The notes below the pieces were generated by a model, which saw only the letters and a program-made list of their open reading frames with translations, was not told where the DNA came from and did not search any database. Source: Sphingobacteriaceae bacterium (lineage in GTDB: Bacteria; Bacteroidota; Bacteroidia; Sphingobacteriales; Sphingobacteriaceae). Taken from it: 64,000 nt of DNA. Below, piece after piece: positions 1 to 6,988 of this stretch; within the stretch, counting starts at the first letter, position 1; each line of letters starts with the position of its first letter. The position numbers were made by a program, and so were the translations under genes. Location: positions 1-64,000 of the forward strand of contig JACMJM010000057.1 of NCBI GenBank assembly GCA_014380615.1. The letters are read 5' to 3'.

Positions 1-77
1 ACCAGTTCTTCCAGGCTGGGTGGAAGCAATTGCAACTGATCGGAATCGTAGGGCTTAAAAACAGGCGTGGTTCCCAT
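1..77 (-). CDS. IS1182-family transposase, N-terminal fragment (runs off the window)
   Basis: Only the first 25 codons are present. The peptide starts MGTTPVFKPY and continues with a QLLPPSLEEL segment, which is how IS1182-type transposases of Bacteroidetes typically begin (a short leader, then LxPPSLEExI). The ATG is at 77-75 and no alternative start lies closer to the element end. The catalytic DDE region would be outside the window, so activity cannot be judged. Confidence 0.7.
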   Translation of the reverse strand, partial: MGTTPVFKPYDSDQLQLLPPSLEEL

Positions 78-112
78 GCCTTTAAAATACAAAAACCGCT
101 TGAAATAAAAAA

Positions 113-137
113 GAGGCTATCCTTTTGAGACAGCCTC
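113..137. terminator. Hairpin at the IS end, T-rich on both sides
   Basis: GAGGCT (113-118) pairs with AGCCTC (132-137) around a 13-nt loop. T tracts follow in both directions, so it could stop transcription entering or leaving the insertion sequence. The GAGACAGCCTC side is part of the IS terminal sequence. Confidence 0.55.
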
Positions 138-207
138 ATTTTTTTCTTGTTGTTTAACTGAGGGAAAAAGAACGGGTGTGTAATTTCTTAGGTAGATGAT
201 TTATATG

Positions 208-369
208 TTAAGCAACCTGTAAACCGTCGTCAGATGTAGGGCGCAGTGTTTTAATGAAATGATTTTTCGTAGATTTTAAGGCATCTAACTCCTTAGACAA
301 AATACTCAACAATTGCTTATCGAATCTTTCGCTTAATTTGATAATGGTGGGTTTGCTTTGCTTTTTCAT
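208..369 (-). CDS. Small conserved-looking protein, 53 aa, function unknown
   Basis: The frame runs from an ATG at 369 to a TAA at 208. The peptide starts MKKQSKPTII and is lysine-rich in its first 40 residues, with an amphipathic, helix-like middle (KLSERFDKQLLSILSKEL) and a more polar tail. It has no signal peptide, membrane segment or cysteine. It lies 21 bp downstream of the 64-aa frame on the same strand, so the two probably share a transcript. I do not recognise a family. Its codon use looks ordinary for this genome, which favours a real gene over chance. Confidence 0.5.
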   Translation of the reverse strand: MKKQSKPTIIKLSERFDKQLLSILSKELDALKSTKNHFIKTLRPTSDDGLQVA

Positions 370-390
370 ATTTGTGTTTTTAGGTTGTTA

Positions 391-585
391 CTATTTATCT
401 GTTTCGTTTATCTCTTCTTCAGCATCGCTCAGGTTGTTTTTACGGCGCTCTGCTTCATGTTTCTGACGAAGAAGTTGTTCAAGGTCTCTTTTATCTTCGG
501 CATTTTCGGGGTTCGAAGGGTTTTCCCAATCCTGCCCTTTTTCCGAAGACTCATTCGGGATTTTTATCTTATTAACTACCGTCAT
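391..585 (-). CDS. Small acidic, charged protein, 64 aa, function unknown
   Basis: The product is hydrophilic and starts MTVVNKIKIP. An Asn/Pro/Glu-rich stretch follows, then a highly charged segment (about residues 30-64) that looks helical or disordered. It has no signal peptide or transmembrane segment. It is the first gene of an apparent two-gene unit with the 53-aa protein 21 bp downstream. The opposite-strand frame over the same bases is hydrophobic and phenylalanine-rich and looks like a shadow. No family is recognised. Confidence 0.5.
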   Translation of the reverse strand: MTVVNKIKIPNESSEKGQDWENPSNPENAEDKRDLEQLLRQKHEAERRKNNLSDAEEEINETDK

Positions 586-898
586 GTTTTTTCGTTAATC
601 TGATTGGTTTTATCCCAATATCGTACCAAAATAAATTTAGCACTTGAAAATCCTGCTTTAAAGCGCATAGAGGCTGCTTTTCTTCTGAATTTATTTATGA
701 GAAGAAAGTTCAGAAGGTTATGCCCTGTAATGAAAGCAATACATCCTTACAAAAACCTTAAAAAAACAGCTGTTTATTGTACACAGTTTAGGACAAAGGT
801 TGAAATGTGAATATTTAGCATTTTAGCAACCTGCATAAAATTTTAGTTTTGTATATTACAATAGGCTCTGTCAAGTCATAGCCTTTGTTTTATTAAAA
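586..898. other. Intergenic region between the divergent small-gene pair and parE
   Basis: This gap of just over 300 bp is AT-rich and holds no convincing gene. A 68-codon plus-strand frame inside it (604-810) has an unnatural Arg/Lys-rich composition and is taken as chance. The region must contain the divergent promoters; the only element I can support is the -7 box for parE near 844. Confidence 0.5.
821..851 (+). promoter_or_regulatory. Putative parE promoter (Bacteroidetes type)
   Basis: TAGTTTTG at 844-851 matches the Bacteroidetes -7 consensus TAnnTTTG. TTTT at 821-824 lies 19 nt upstream, where TTTG is expected. The predicted transcript start is near 858, about 40 nt ahead of the parE ATG. 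Confidence 0.45.
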
Positions 899-2797
899 AT
901 GGCTGAAGATATTAATTACAGTGAAGACAGCATTCGTTCTTTAGATTGGAAGGAACATATACGTTTAAGGCCCGGTATGTATATCGGGAAGCTGGGCGAT
1001 GGTTCGGCCTATGATGACGGGATCTATGTTCTGCTAAAAGAGATTGTAGATAATTCGATTGATGAGTTTGTTATGGGAGCCGGAAGAAGTATCGAAATCA
1101 ATATTTCCGATCATAAAGTTGCCGTGCGGGATTATGGCCGCGGTATCCCTTTGGGAAAAGTAATTGATTGCGTTTCTAAAATTAATACCGGCGGCAAATA
1201 CGATTCAAAAGCTTTCCAGAAATCTGTAGGATTAAACGGGGTAGGAACAAAGGCGGTTAATGCTTTATCTGCTACTTTTATCGTGCAGTCGTACCGCGAT
1301 GGTAAAACTAAAATCGCCGAATTTGTAAGGGGCGAGTTAGTGCGGGAAGAAGCCGAAAAAGACACCACCCAGCGTAATGGTACCGCAATAAACTTTATTC
1401 CCGACGACTCCATTTTCAGGCATTACAGATATATTCCCGAGTTTATAGAAAGTATGATCTGGAATTATGTTTTCCTTAATTCTGGCCTTACCATAAGTTT
1501 TAACGGGCAAAAATATTTTTCGGAAAGAGGTTTACACGATCTGTTAGAAAAAAACACCAACGCCGATACCATTCGCTACCCCATTATTCACCTTAAAGGT
1601 GATGATATAGAAATTGCCATGACACATGGCCAGCAATACGGAGAAGAATATTATTCGTTTGTTAACGGACAGCATACTACACAGGGCGGTACACATCAGG
1701 CCGCTTTTCGCGAAGCCGTGGTAAAAACCATACGCGAGTTTTATAAGAAAGACTACGATGCCGCAGATATTCGCGCCTCTATTGTAGCGGCAATCGCGAT
1801 AAAAGTGCAGGAACCAGTTTTTGAATCGCAAACAAAAACCAAATTGGGTTCGCAGAATGTTGGCCCCGAAGGCCCTTCCGTGCGGGGATTTATCAACGAC
1901 TTTATTAAGAAAACGCTTGATAATTATCTGCATCAAAATCCCGCCACGAAAGATGCGCTCGAAAAACGGATCCTTCAGTCGGAGCGAGAGCGTAAAGATA
2001 TAGCCGGAATAAAAAAGCTTGCTAACGAAAGAGCCAAAAAAGCGTCGTTGCACAACAGGAAGTTGCGCGATTGCAAGCTTCATTTTGATGATACACACGA
2101 GCGCAAGCAGGATACAACTTTGTTTATTACCGAGGGAGATTCGGCTAGTGGATCCATAACCAAATCGCGCGATGTGATGACACAGGCTGTTTTTAGTCTG
2201 AAAGGAAAACCTTTAAATTGTTTTAGCCTTACTAAAAAGGTGGTTTACGAAAATGAAGAGTTTAATTTGCTGCAGCATGCCCTCAATATCGAAGACGGAT
2301 TAGAAGGCCTTCGTTATAATAATATTGTAATCGCAACCGATGCCGACGTTGACGGTATGCACATTCGTTTGCTTATGATGACTTTCTTTTTGCAGTTTTT
2401 TCCCGATTTGGTAAAGGCCGGGCATGTTTCAATCTTGCAAACGCCTTTATTTAGGGTGAGAAATAAAAAAGAAACTATTTATTGCTACAATAACGATGAA
2501 AAGCAGGCCGCCATCGACAAATTGGGAGGGAAACCTGAAATTACCCGCTTTAAAGGTTTGGGTGAAATTTCGCCCGATGAGTTTGGACTGTTTATCGGTA
2601 AAGATATCCGGCTTGAACCGGTGATTTTAAAAGACGCGAATATTCATGCCCTGCTGGAGTATTTTATGGGTAAAAACACTCCCGACAGGCAGCAGCACAT
2701 TGTGAAAAATCTACGGGTTGAAAAAGACGATTCGCAAACCGCCGCAAGCGAGGAAACCATTATCGAAGGGGTTGATGAGGATAACTTCGCGGCCTGA
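899..2797 (+). CDS. parE: DNA topoisomerase IV subunit B (type IIA topoisomerase ATPase subunit)
   Basis: The 632-aa product is the ATPase/TOPRIM subunit that pairs with ParC (encoded at 13704) to decatenate daughter chromosomes. The GHKL ATPase fold shows [10 protein letters not shown] (residues 48-57; Asn52 should bind Mg-ATP), DYGRGIP (78-84) and the glycine-rich [10 protein letters not shown] (111-120). The transducer domain follows, then TOPRIM with TEGDSA (about 410) and [10 protein letters not shown] (about 480). The length fits ParE; GyrB of this phylum is usually somewhat longer. The ATG at 899 gives the normal short N-terminus before RPGMYIG. The partner gene is 10.9 kb away, not adjacent. 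A GyrB paralogue elsewhere in the genome is expected. Confidence 0.93.
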   Translation: MAEDINYSEDSIRSLDWKEHIRLRPGMYIGKLGDGSAYDDGIYVLLKEIVDNSIDEFVMGAGRSIEINISDHKVAVRDYGRGIPLGKVIDCVSKINTGGKYDSKAFQKSVGLNGVGTKAVNALSATFIVQSYRDGKTKIAEFVRGELVREEAEKDTTQRNGTAINFIPDDSIFRHYRYIPEFIESMIWNYVFLNSGLTISFNGQKYFSERGLHDLLEKNTNADTIRYPIIHLKGDDIEIAMTHGQQYGEEYYSFVNGQHTTQGGTHQAAFREAVVKTIREFYKKDYDAADIRASIVAAIAIKVQEPVFESQTKTKLGSQNVGPEGPSVRGFINDFIKKTLDNYLHQNPATKDALEKRILQSERERKDIAGIKKLANERAKKASLHNRKLRDCKLHFDDTHERKQDTTLFITEGDSASGSITKSRDVMTQAVFSLKGKPLNCFSLTKKVVYENEEFNLLQHALNIEDGLEGLRYNNIVIATDADVDGMHIRLLMMTFFLQFFPDLVKAGHVSILQTPLFRVRNKKETIYCYNNDEKQAAIDKLGGKPEITRFKGLGEISPDEFGLFIGKDIRLEPVILKDANIHALLEYFMGKNTPDRQQHIVKNLRVEKDDSQTAASEETIIEGVDEDNFAA

Positions 2798-2818
2798 CAG
2801 ATTGAATAATTTTTTTAA

Positions 2819-3643
2819 ATGCTAACAAATACCGATATGAAAAGATTAATTATTGTAACAGTATTAAGTGTGTTCAGCTTATCCGTGTTTTCACAGGAGT
2901 GGGTAGAGAAAAGATTAAAGAATTCACCACGCCACCAGGAATGGGTACAAACCACTGCGGGTAGCAAAACCCTGCATTCATTTATTACCTATCCCGAAGT
3001 AAGTAAGAAAGTTCCGGTTGTAATTGTGATCCATGAAAATAAAGGATTGAACGATTGGGCAAGAAGTATTACCGATCAACTTGCGGAAGCGGGATATATC
3101 GCTATAGCTCCCGATATGTTGTCGGGAATGGGCCCCGACGGCGGTAAAACATCCGACTTTAAAAGTCCCGACGAGGCTACTAAGGGGATTTATGCCTTAA
3201 AGCCCGAACAGGTTACCGCCGATTTGAACAGCGTTTTTAATTACGCGAAAAAAATTCCCGCCTCAAACGGAAAAGTAGTGGTTTTAGGTTTTTGCTGGGG
3301 AGGAGGGCTATCTTTCAGATATGCGGTAAATCAGCCAGATTTGGCGGCGGCACTGGTTTTCTACGGAAGCGGACCCTCGGATGCTGCTGAAATCTCAAAA
3401 ATAAAAGCACCTGTGTACGGTTTTTACGGTGGGAATGATCAAAGGGTAAATGCTACCATCCCTGATTCGGAAAAAGCGATGAAAGCGGCGAATAAAACCT
3501 ACGAGTATAAAATATACGAGGCCGCGGGCCATGGTTTCTATCGTGCGGGAGAAGATCCTGCCGCCTCAGAAGCGAATAAAAAAGCTCGGGATATGGCCTA
3601 TGAAAGAATTCTGGAGATCTTGAAAGGGATAAAAAGCTTATAA
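2819..3643 (+). CDS. Secreted dienelactone hydrolase-family enzyme
   Basis: This is an alpha/beta hydrolase of the dienelactone hydrolase family. The nucleophile motif GFCWGGG (about residues 156-162) carries the Cys typical of the family, with a likely catalytic Asp in GGNDQRV (about 205) and His in GHGFYRAG (about 236). A signal peptide is clear from the second methionine (MKRLIIVTVLSVF...FSQ), so translation may start at 2837 instead of 2819. The mature enzyme should act in the periplasm; its substrate is unknown. It sits 21 bp after parE and may be co-transcribed. Its 3' end overlaps the convergent NTF2-like gene by 6 bp. Confidence 0.85.
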   Translation: MLTNTDMKRLIIVTVLSVFSLSVFSQEWVEKRLKNSPRHQEWVQTTAGSKTLHSFITYPEVSKKVPVVIVIHENKGLNDWARSITDQLAEAGYIAIAPDMLSGMGPDGGKTSDFKSPDEATKGIYALKPEQVTADLNSVFNYAKKIPASNGKVVVLGFCWGGGLSFRYAVNQPDLAAALVFYGSGPSDAAEISKIKAPVYGFYGGNDQRVNATIPDSEKAMKAANKTYEYKIYEAAGHGFYRAGEDPAASEANKKARDMAYERILEILKGIKSL

Positions 3644-4063
3644 AAATACGCTTGAAACATTGGTGATTTTCCAGCCTTTGTTTGTTTGGGCCATCGTTAC
3701 ATAATTTATTCTCGAAAAAGCATCGTATTTCATAGTTACTTTAACAATAGCCTGGGTTGCGCTTTGTTCTACAATAGCATGTTCGGTTACGCAGTTCTGG
3801 CTGATGTTTTCAGAGCCTTTTAATGAAGCCACCATTTCCGATCTTGAGTAATTAACGATTTTTTCTCCTCTCGTTACGGTGAATTTTACATCATTATCCA
3901 GAATTTCCGCAAAACCTTTTACTTTACCTGATGCTATGGCATCGATGTAGGTTTTAAGGGCATAATCCATACTTAACTTTTGGGTTTTTGGTTCTTCGGT
4001 CGCAAAAGAGCTTAGAGAGAATACCAATAGAGTGGCTGCGAGTAATGTTTTAATTGTTTTCAT
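3638..4063 (-). CDS. Secreted NTF2-like (putative lumazine-binding type) protein
   Basis: This small exported protein of 141 aa has a signal peptide (MKTIKTLLAATLLVFSLSSFA, residues 1-21). It then carries an NTF2/SnoaL-like cone-fold domain: an N-terminal helix (YALKTYIDAIASG), a strand-rich middle with FTVTRGEKIVNYSR, and a C-terminal KGWKITNVSSVFL. Such domains bind small ligands or have lost activity, so no reaction can be assigned. A good match to an ECF sigma-factor promoter lies 32 bp upstream of the ATG. The gene converges on the dienelactone hydrolase gene and overlaps its stop. Confidence 0.75.
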   Translation of the reverse strand: MKTIKTLLAATLLVFSLSSFATEEPKTQKLSMDYALKTYIDAIASGKVKGFAEILDNDVKFTVTRGEKIVNYSRSEMVASLKGSENISQNCVTEHAIVEQSATQAIVKVTMKYDAFSRINYVTMAQTNKGWKITNVSSVFL

Positions 4064-4094
4064 TGTACTACGGGGTTGGGTTATTTTCTATTAT

Positions 4095-4119
4095 GACGCA
4101 GCCCGCCCGTATGCGTTAC
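4095..4119 (-). promoter_or_regulatory. Putative ECF sigma-factor promoter for the NTF2-like gene
   Basis: On the minus strand GTAAC (4119-4115) is followed after exactly 16 nt by CGTC (4098-4095) and then ATAAT. This is the classic ECF layout: an AAC-containing -35, a 16-17 nt spacer and a CGTC -10. The start site would fall about 20 nt before the ATG at 4063. Confidence 0.55.
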
Positions 4120-4204
4120 AGCCAGATCGAAAAAATATTCATTTTTAACAAATTTTAACGATAGAAGCGGGAAACCTTATGGGATGTAAAGGTTTATTAA
4201 ATAC

Positions 4205-4678
4205 TTATTGCACCATTTTATTGGCGCATGTAGAGCTTGCGAACGCTTCTGGTTTGGCTTTGAACACAAAACCCATACTCAATATATATCCCATTGCCTC
4301 ATGCAGGGCCTGGTTAGATTTAAACATGGGGTTAGTATTTATGTCTGCGTGTACTTCCAGGTCCACATCATAGAGGTCAAGTAAATCACATAATGCGTAG
4401 GCTGTTTCAATAGATTTTTGTACCTCAGTAAGCATCCGCTCTTTAATGCTCATCTTTTTACTGCTTTTTTCCTGATGTATAAACATAAAAGCACCCTTCT
4501 TTTCTCTTAAAAAAACGATGACGGTGGCAAAATCAGTGTAGTTGCCTTTAACCTGAGAATCTGTGCCGATGCAAACTTTTAATTTGTTTCCCAAATTGTA
4601 TTCTCGTTCAATAGCCTGCTCAACTTCTTGTAAAATCGGGATTTGGATAACTTCACCACTAAATTTTTTCCAGGTCAT
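4205..4678 (-). CDS. YkuK-family (DUF458) RNase H-fold protein
   Basis: The 157-aa protein matches the YkuK/DUF458 family, predicted RNase H-like nucleases of unknown substrate. Visible motifs are the first acidic strand CIGTDSQVKG (residues about 37-46), the AVT-like segment TDFATVIVFLREKKG, a central helix with a conserved Glu (MLTEVQKSIETAY), and VHADINTNP (about 112-120), which supplies a second acidic site. The length is normal for the family. It is transcribed away from the esterase gene at 4867 and has no operon partner. Function is inferred from fold only. Confidence 0.8.
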   Translation of the reverse strand: MTWKKFSGEVIQIPILQEVEQAIEREYNLGNKLKVCIGTDSQVKGNYTDFATVIVFLREKKGAFMFIHQEKSSKKMSIKERMLTEVQKSIETAYALCDLLDLYDVDLEVHADINTNPMFKSNQALHEAMGYILSMGFVFKAKPEAFASSTCANKMVQ

Positions 4679-4756
4679 AAATTTTCTAATTATTATTTAA
4701 ATGACCAGATAAGTCTTCAATACGTTGTTTATGTGGCCTACTAAAGATATACGTAA

Positions 4757-4783
4757 TTGAGTTAAATAGCTATTATACATTTG
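4757..4783 (+). promoter_or_regulatory. Putative promoter of the lipoprotein esterase gene
   Basis: TACATTTG at 4776-4783 is a perfect TAnnTTTG -7 element. TTG at 4757-4759 is a possible -33, but the 16-nt spacer is shorter than the usual 19-21. If the true start codon is at 4912, the leader would be about 120 nt long. Confidence 0.45.
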
Positions 4784-4866
4784 TTAACATATTAACAATC
4801 AATAGGTACGGCGAGTTTTTAATAATAAGGAATAACATTTTACCGCCCCGGGCCGTATAAGCCCTG

Positions 4867-5760
4867 ATGAAATTAAATTCTCTCGAATCTGTTATGGCTG
4901 ATTTTCGCAAAATGAAATTTAAAATCTTTACAGTTTTTGTGCTGTTGTTTGTTCTCACGATCAGCGCATGTAAAAAGGATTCTGGTAAAGAAGATCCTCT
5001 AAAAGCTGAAGATTTTCTTGATGTATCGTATGGTTCGCACGAACAAAACACCTTCGATGTTTACCTTCCCGAAAAAAGGGGAGACACTACACGGGTTATT
5101 ATTATGCTGCATGGAGGAACGTGGTTTGAGGGCGATAAGAAAGAACTGACCGAATATGCCTTGTATTATAGAAACAAGGGCTTTGTCGTAGTAAATATGA
5201 ACTACAGGCTTACAGGCACTGCCGAAACTATTCATCCTGCCCAGCAGAATGATATTACAGCGGCTATCACTTATATCGTTTCTAAATCTCACGCCTGGCA
5301 TATTCCCGCAAATAAATTCGGCTTGCTTGGTGTTAGTGCCGGAGGGCATCTGGCCTTGCTTTATACCTATGCTTATGATGTTAAAAATAAAATTCAAACA
5401 GTAGTTGCGTTATCTGCTCCAACCAACTTTACGGATATTGAAAATCTCAGTCTTCAGCAGGCTGTGGCTATTGAGGCTCTTGTGGGAAAAACATATGATC
5501 AGGATCCGTCGTTATATTTTAAGATTAGCCCGCTTGTCCAAGTGAATTCTTTATCTAAGGCAACCTTGCTTTTGCATGCCAAAAACGATGAAATAGTTCT
5601 GGTACAACAAGCCATGGCTTTGAAAAATAAATTAATTCAGTTTGGTGTAGCTCAGAGTAGTTTTTTAGAGTACGAAACCGGACATACGCTGGTTAACGAT
5701 ACTAACAAGAAAGAAATACTTGATAACATCGAGGCCTGGCTGCGGGGAAATATTCTTTAA
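4867..5760 (+). CDS. Alpha/beta hydrolase lipoprotein (BD-FAE-like esterase)
   Basis: This is a lipid-anchored serine hydrolase. The open frame gives 297 aa, but the likely start is the methionine at codon 16 (4912). That places a normal signal peptide (MKFKIFTVFVLLFVLTISAC) directly before the lipobox cysteine. The hydrolase domain shows the oxyanion motif LHGGTWFEG, the nucleophile elbow GVSAGGH, a likely Asp in HAKNDEIV and a His in TGHTLV. The HGG plus GxSxGG pattern fits the BD-FAE/esterase-lipase group. The substrate is probably an ester on a sugar or a small acyl ester; the sequence does not say which. Confidence 0.85.
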   Translation: MKLNSLESVMADFRKMKFKIFTVFVLLFVLTISACKKDSGKEDPLKAEDFLDVSYGSHEQNTFDVYLPEKRGDTTRVIIMLHGGTWFEGDKKELTEYALYYRNKGFVVVNMNYRLTGTAETIHPAQQNDITAAITYIVSKSHAWHIPANKFGLLGVSAGGHLALLYTYAYDVKNKIQTVVALSAPTNFTDIENLSLQQAVAIEALVGKTYDQDPSLYFKISPLVQVNSLSKATLLLHAKNDEIVLVQQAMALKNKLIQFGVAQSSFLEYETGHTLVNDTNKKEILDNIEAWLRGNIL

Positions 5761-6310
5761 CAAGAAAACAAATGGTTGCTACGAAGTCAAGGCTTCGTCA
5801 ACTATACAAATACCGTAACTGTATTGAATAAAAGCGCTTTATTTAGGCATACAGCAATCCGACGCCCCAGTACAATTTATCCTACGGAGGCTGTGCCCTC
5901 CCGTAACCCTGAGTACTTCGTTAAGTTCAATACAGGCTCTTGCGAAGGGTCCTGAGGTTGTGTTTCAATAACCCGCTTTATGTTTCGACAGGCTCAACAT
6001 GACGCTACTTTTGTGCTTTAAACAATATTTGTCCATCATTCCACGTCATCCCTCTTGCAGTGTTTTTAGAGATTACCTTCTACTATGGGGGTGGCGGCCC
6101 GTTACCCTGAGTACTTCGTCAGGCTCAGCACAGGCTCTGTCGAAGGGTTACGGCGGGCTTCAATAAACCCGCTTATGCTTCAACAGCCTTAATATGGTGC
6201 TTACTGGGTGGCGTGTTATATTTGCGGTGCGCTGGCCGTCACCCTGAGCTTGTCGAAGGGTAGTGTGCAGGACAATTAGGATGGGTACTTCTGCGATATA
6301 ACCTGCCTAT
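5761..6310. repeat. Gene-free mosaic of dispersed palindromic repeats, left part
   Basis: I see no gene here. The stretch carries copies of the common Bacteroidetes palindrome CCCTGAGC-x-GTCGAAGGG in both orientations, at about 5905-5950, 6101-6157 and 6238-6262. Single half-sites such as TTCGACAGGCTCA lie between them (5984-5996). About 5964-6080 is the left copy of an imperfect direct repeat of about 115 bp, whose right copy is at 6719-6832. A segment near 5772-5800 (GTTGCTACGAAGTCAA) also occurs inside the MITE-like element at 34213. Confidence 0.75.
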
Positions 6311-6604
6311 CTACCTTTGACTTTTAAGCTTTTTATAATCCACACTAAGCTCCGGCAACTTCTCCCATTCTCGGTTTATTAATGCTTCCTTTTTCGCTCT
6401 GCGCCATCCTTTTATTTGCTTCTCGAACTCAATAGCGTGCGATGCAGTCTGGAAATGCTCGACAAAAACCAACTCCACAGGTCGCTTTTTAAATGTGTAG
6501 CACTTGACATGGAGGCCTGATTGGTGTTCAAAGAGACGCCTGTCTATATCGTTTGTTACACCCGTATAAATTACCTTTGTGATTTGCGCTATGTGTGGCT
6601 GTAA
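6311..6604 (-). pseudogene. GIY-YIG endonuclease remnant, 5' end lost
   Basis: The minus-strand frame closed by TAG at 6313-6311 translates to the C-terminal three quarters of a small single-domain GIY-YIG nuclease (UPF0213-like). It shows KVIYTGVTNDIDRRLFEHQ, then KCYTFKKRPVELVF and KQIKGWRRAKKEALI, ending KLKSQR. The first strand (GIY-like, normally MxxYYVYI) is missing: an in-frame TAA lies at 6607-6605 and the frame has no ATG, GTG or TTG start. Intact homologues are about 80-100 aa. Repeats on both sides suggest rearrangement or decay. Confidence 0.75.
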
Positions 6605-6988
6605 TTATATGCTTTTTCTAAAGTGTGGTGGGTTCATCCAGTTCAATGCTTCGACAGGTTACCTGTGACGTGTGTGCCGGCTGGTCATCCTGAGCCCGTC
6701 GAAGGGGCGTGATGCGGGCTTCAAAAACCCACTCTATGTTTCGACAGGCTCAACATGACGCTACTTTTGTGTCTTAAAACACTATTTGTCCATCATTCCC
6801 CGTCATCCCTCTTGCAGTGTTTAGAGGTTGCCTCTGCCTATATGACGTGTCTGGCGACGGGTCACCCTGAGCCCGTCGAAGGGTCGTGAGGTAGGCTTCA
6901 ATAACCTGCTCTAATGCTTCGACAGGCATGAATGCGACCTTTTGCGCCATAAATGTTTCCGACTTTAGAATACAGCCTCTTCCTTGCT
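6605..6988. repeat. Gene-free mosaic of dispersed palindromic repeats, right part
   Basis: This continues the repeat mosaic. CCTGAGCCCGTCGAAGGG-type palindromes lie at about 6683-6707 and 6860-6886, with half-sites (TTCGACAGG) at about 6650, 6740 and 6917. The block at about 6719-6832 closely repeats 5964-6080. A 72-codon frame here (6774-6992, minus) is only a translation of the repeats and is not accepted as a gene. Confidence 0.7.

Larger units (their letters stand above)
1..137 (-). mobile_element. End of an IS1182-type insertion sequence
   Basis: The outer end lies near position 137. Read on the minus strand it begins GAGGCTGTCTCAAAAG, runs through a short palindrome and leads into the transposase start at 77. 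The same 15-16 bp end recurs at the MITE-like element at 34213-34339, which supports its being a transposon terminus. The rest of the element is outside the window, so the other end and any target duplication cannot be seen. The family call rests on the transposase N-terminus. Confidence 0.7.

Noticed and set aside
20-125. A plus-strand frame across 1-125 ending in KKRLSF
   Set aside because: It lies antisense to the IS transposase start, which has recognisable family sequence; the plus-strand frame has none.
358-603. An 81-codon Phe-rich plus-strand frame opposite the small acidic gene
   Set aside because: It is the antisense shadow of a hydrophilic coding frame; the opposite strand has the more natural protein composition.
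604-810. A 68-codon plus-strand frame upstream of parE
   Set aside because: Its composition is unnatural (Arg/Lys-rich with no fold signal) and it fills the divergent promoter region; it is best explained as chance.
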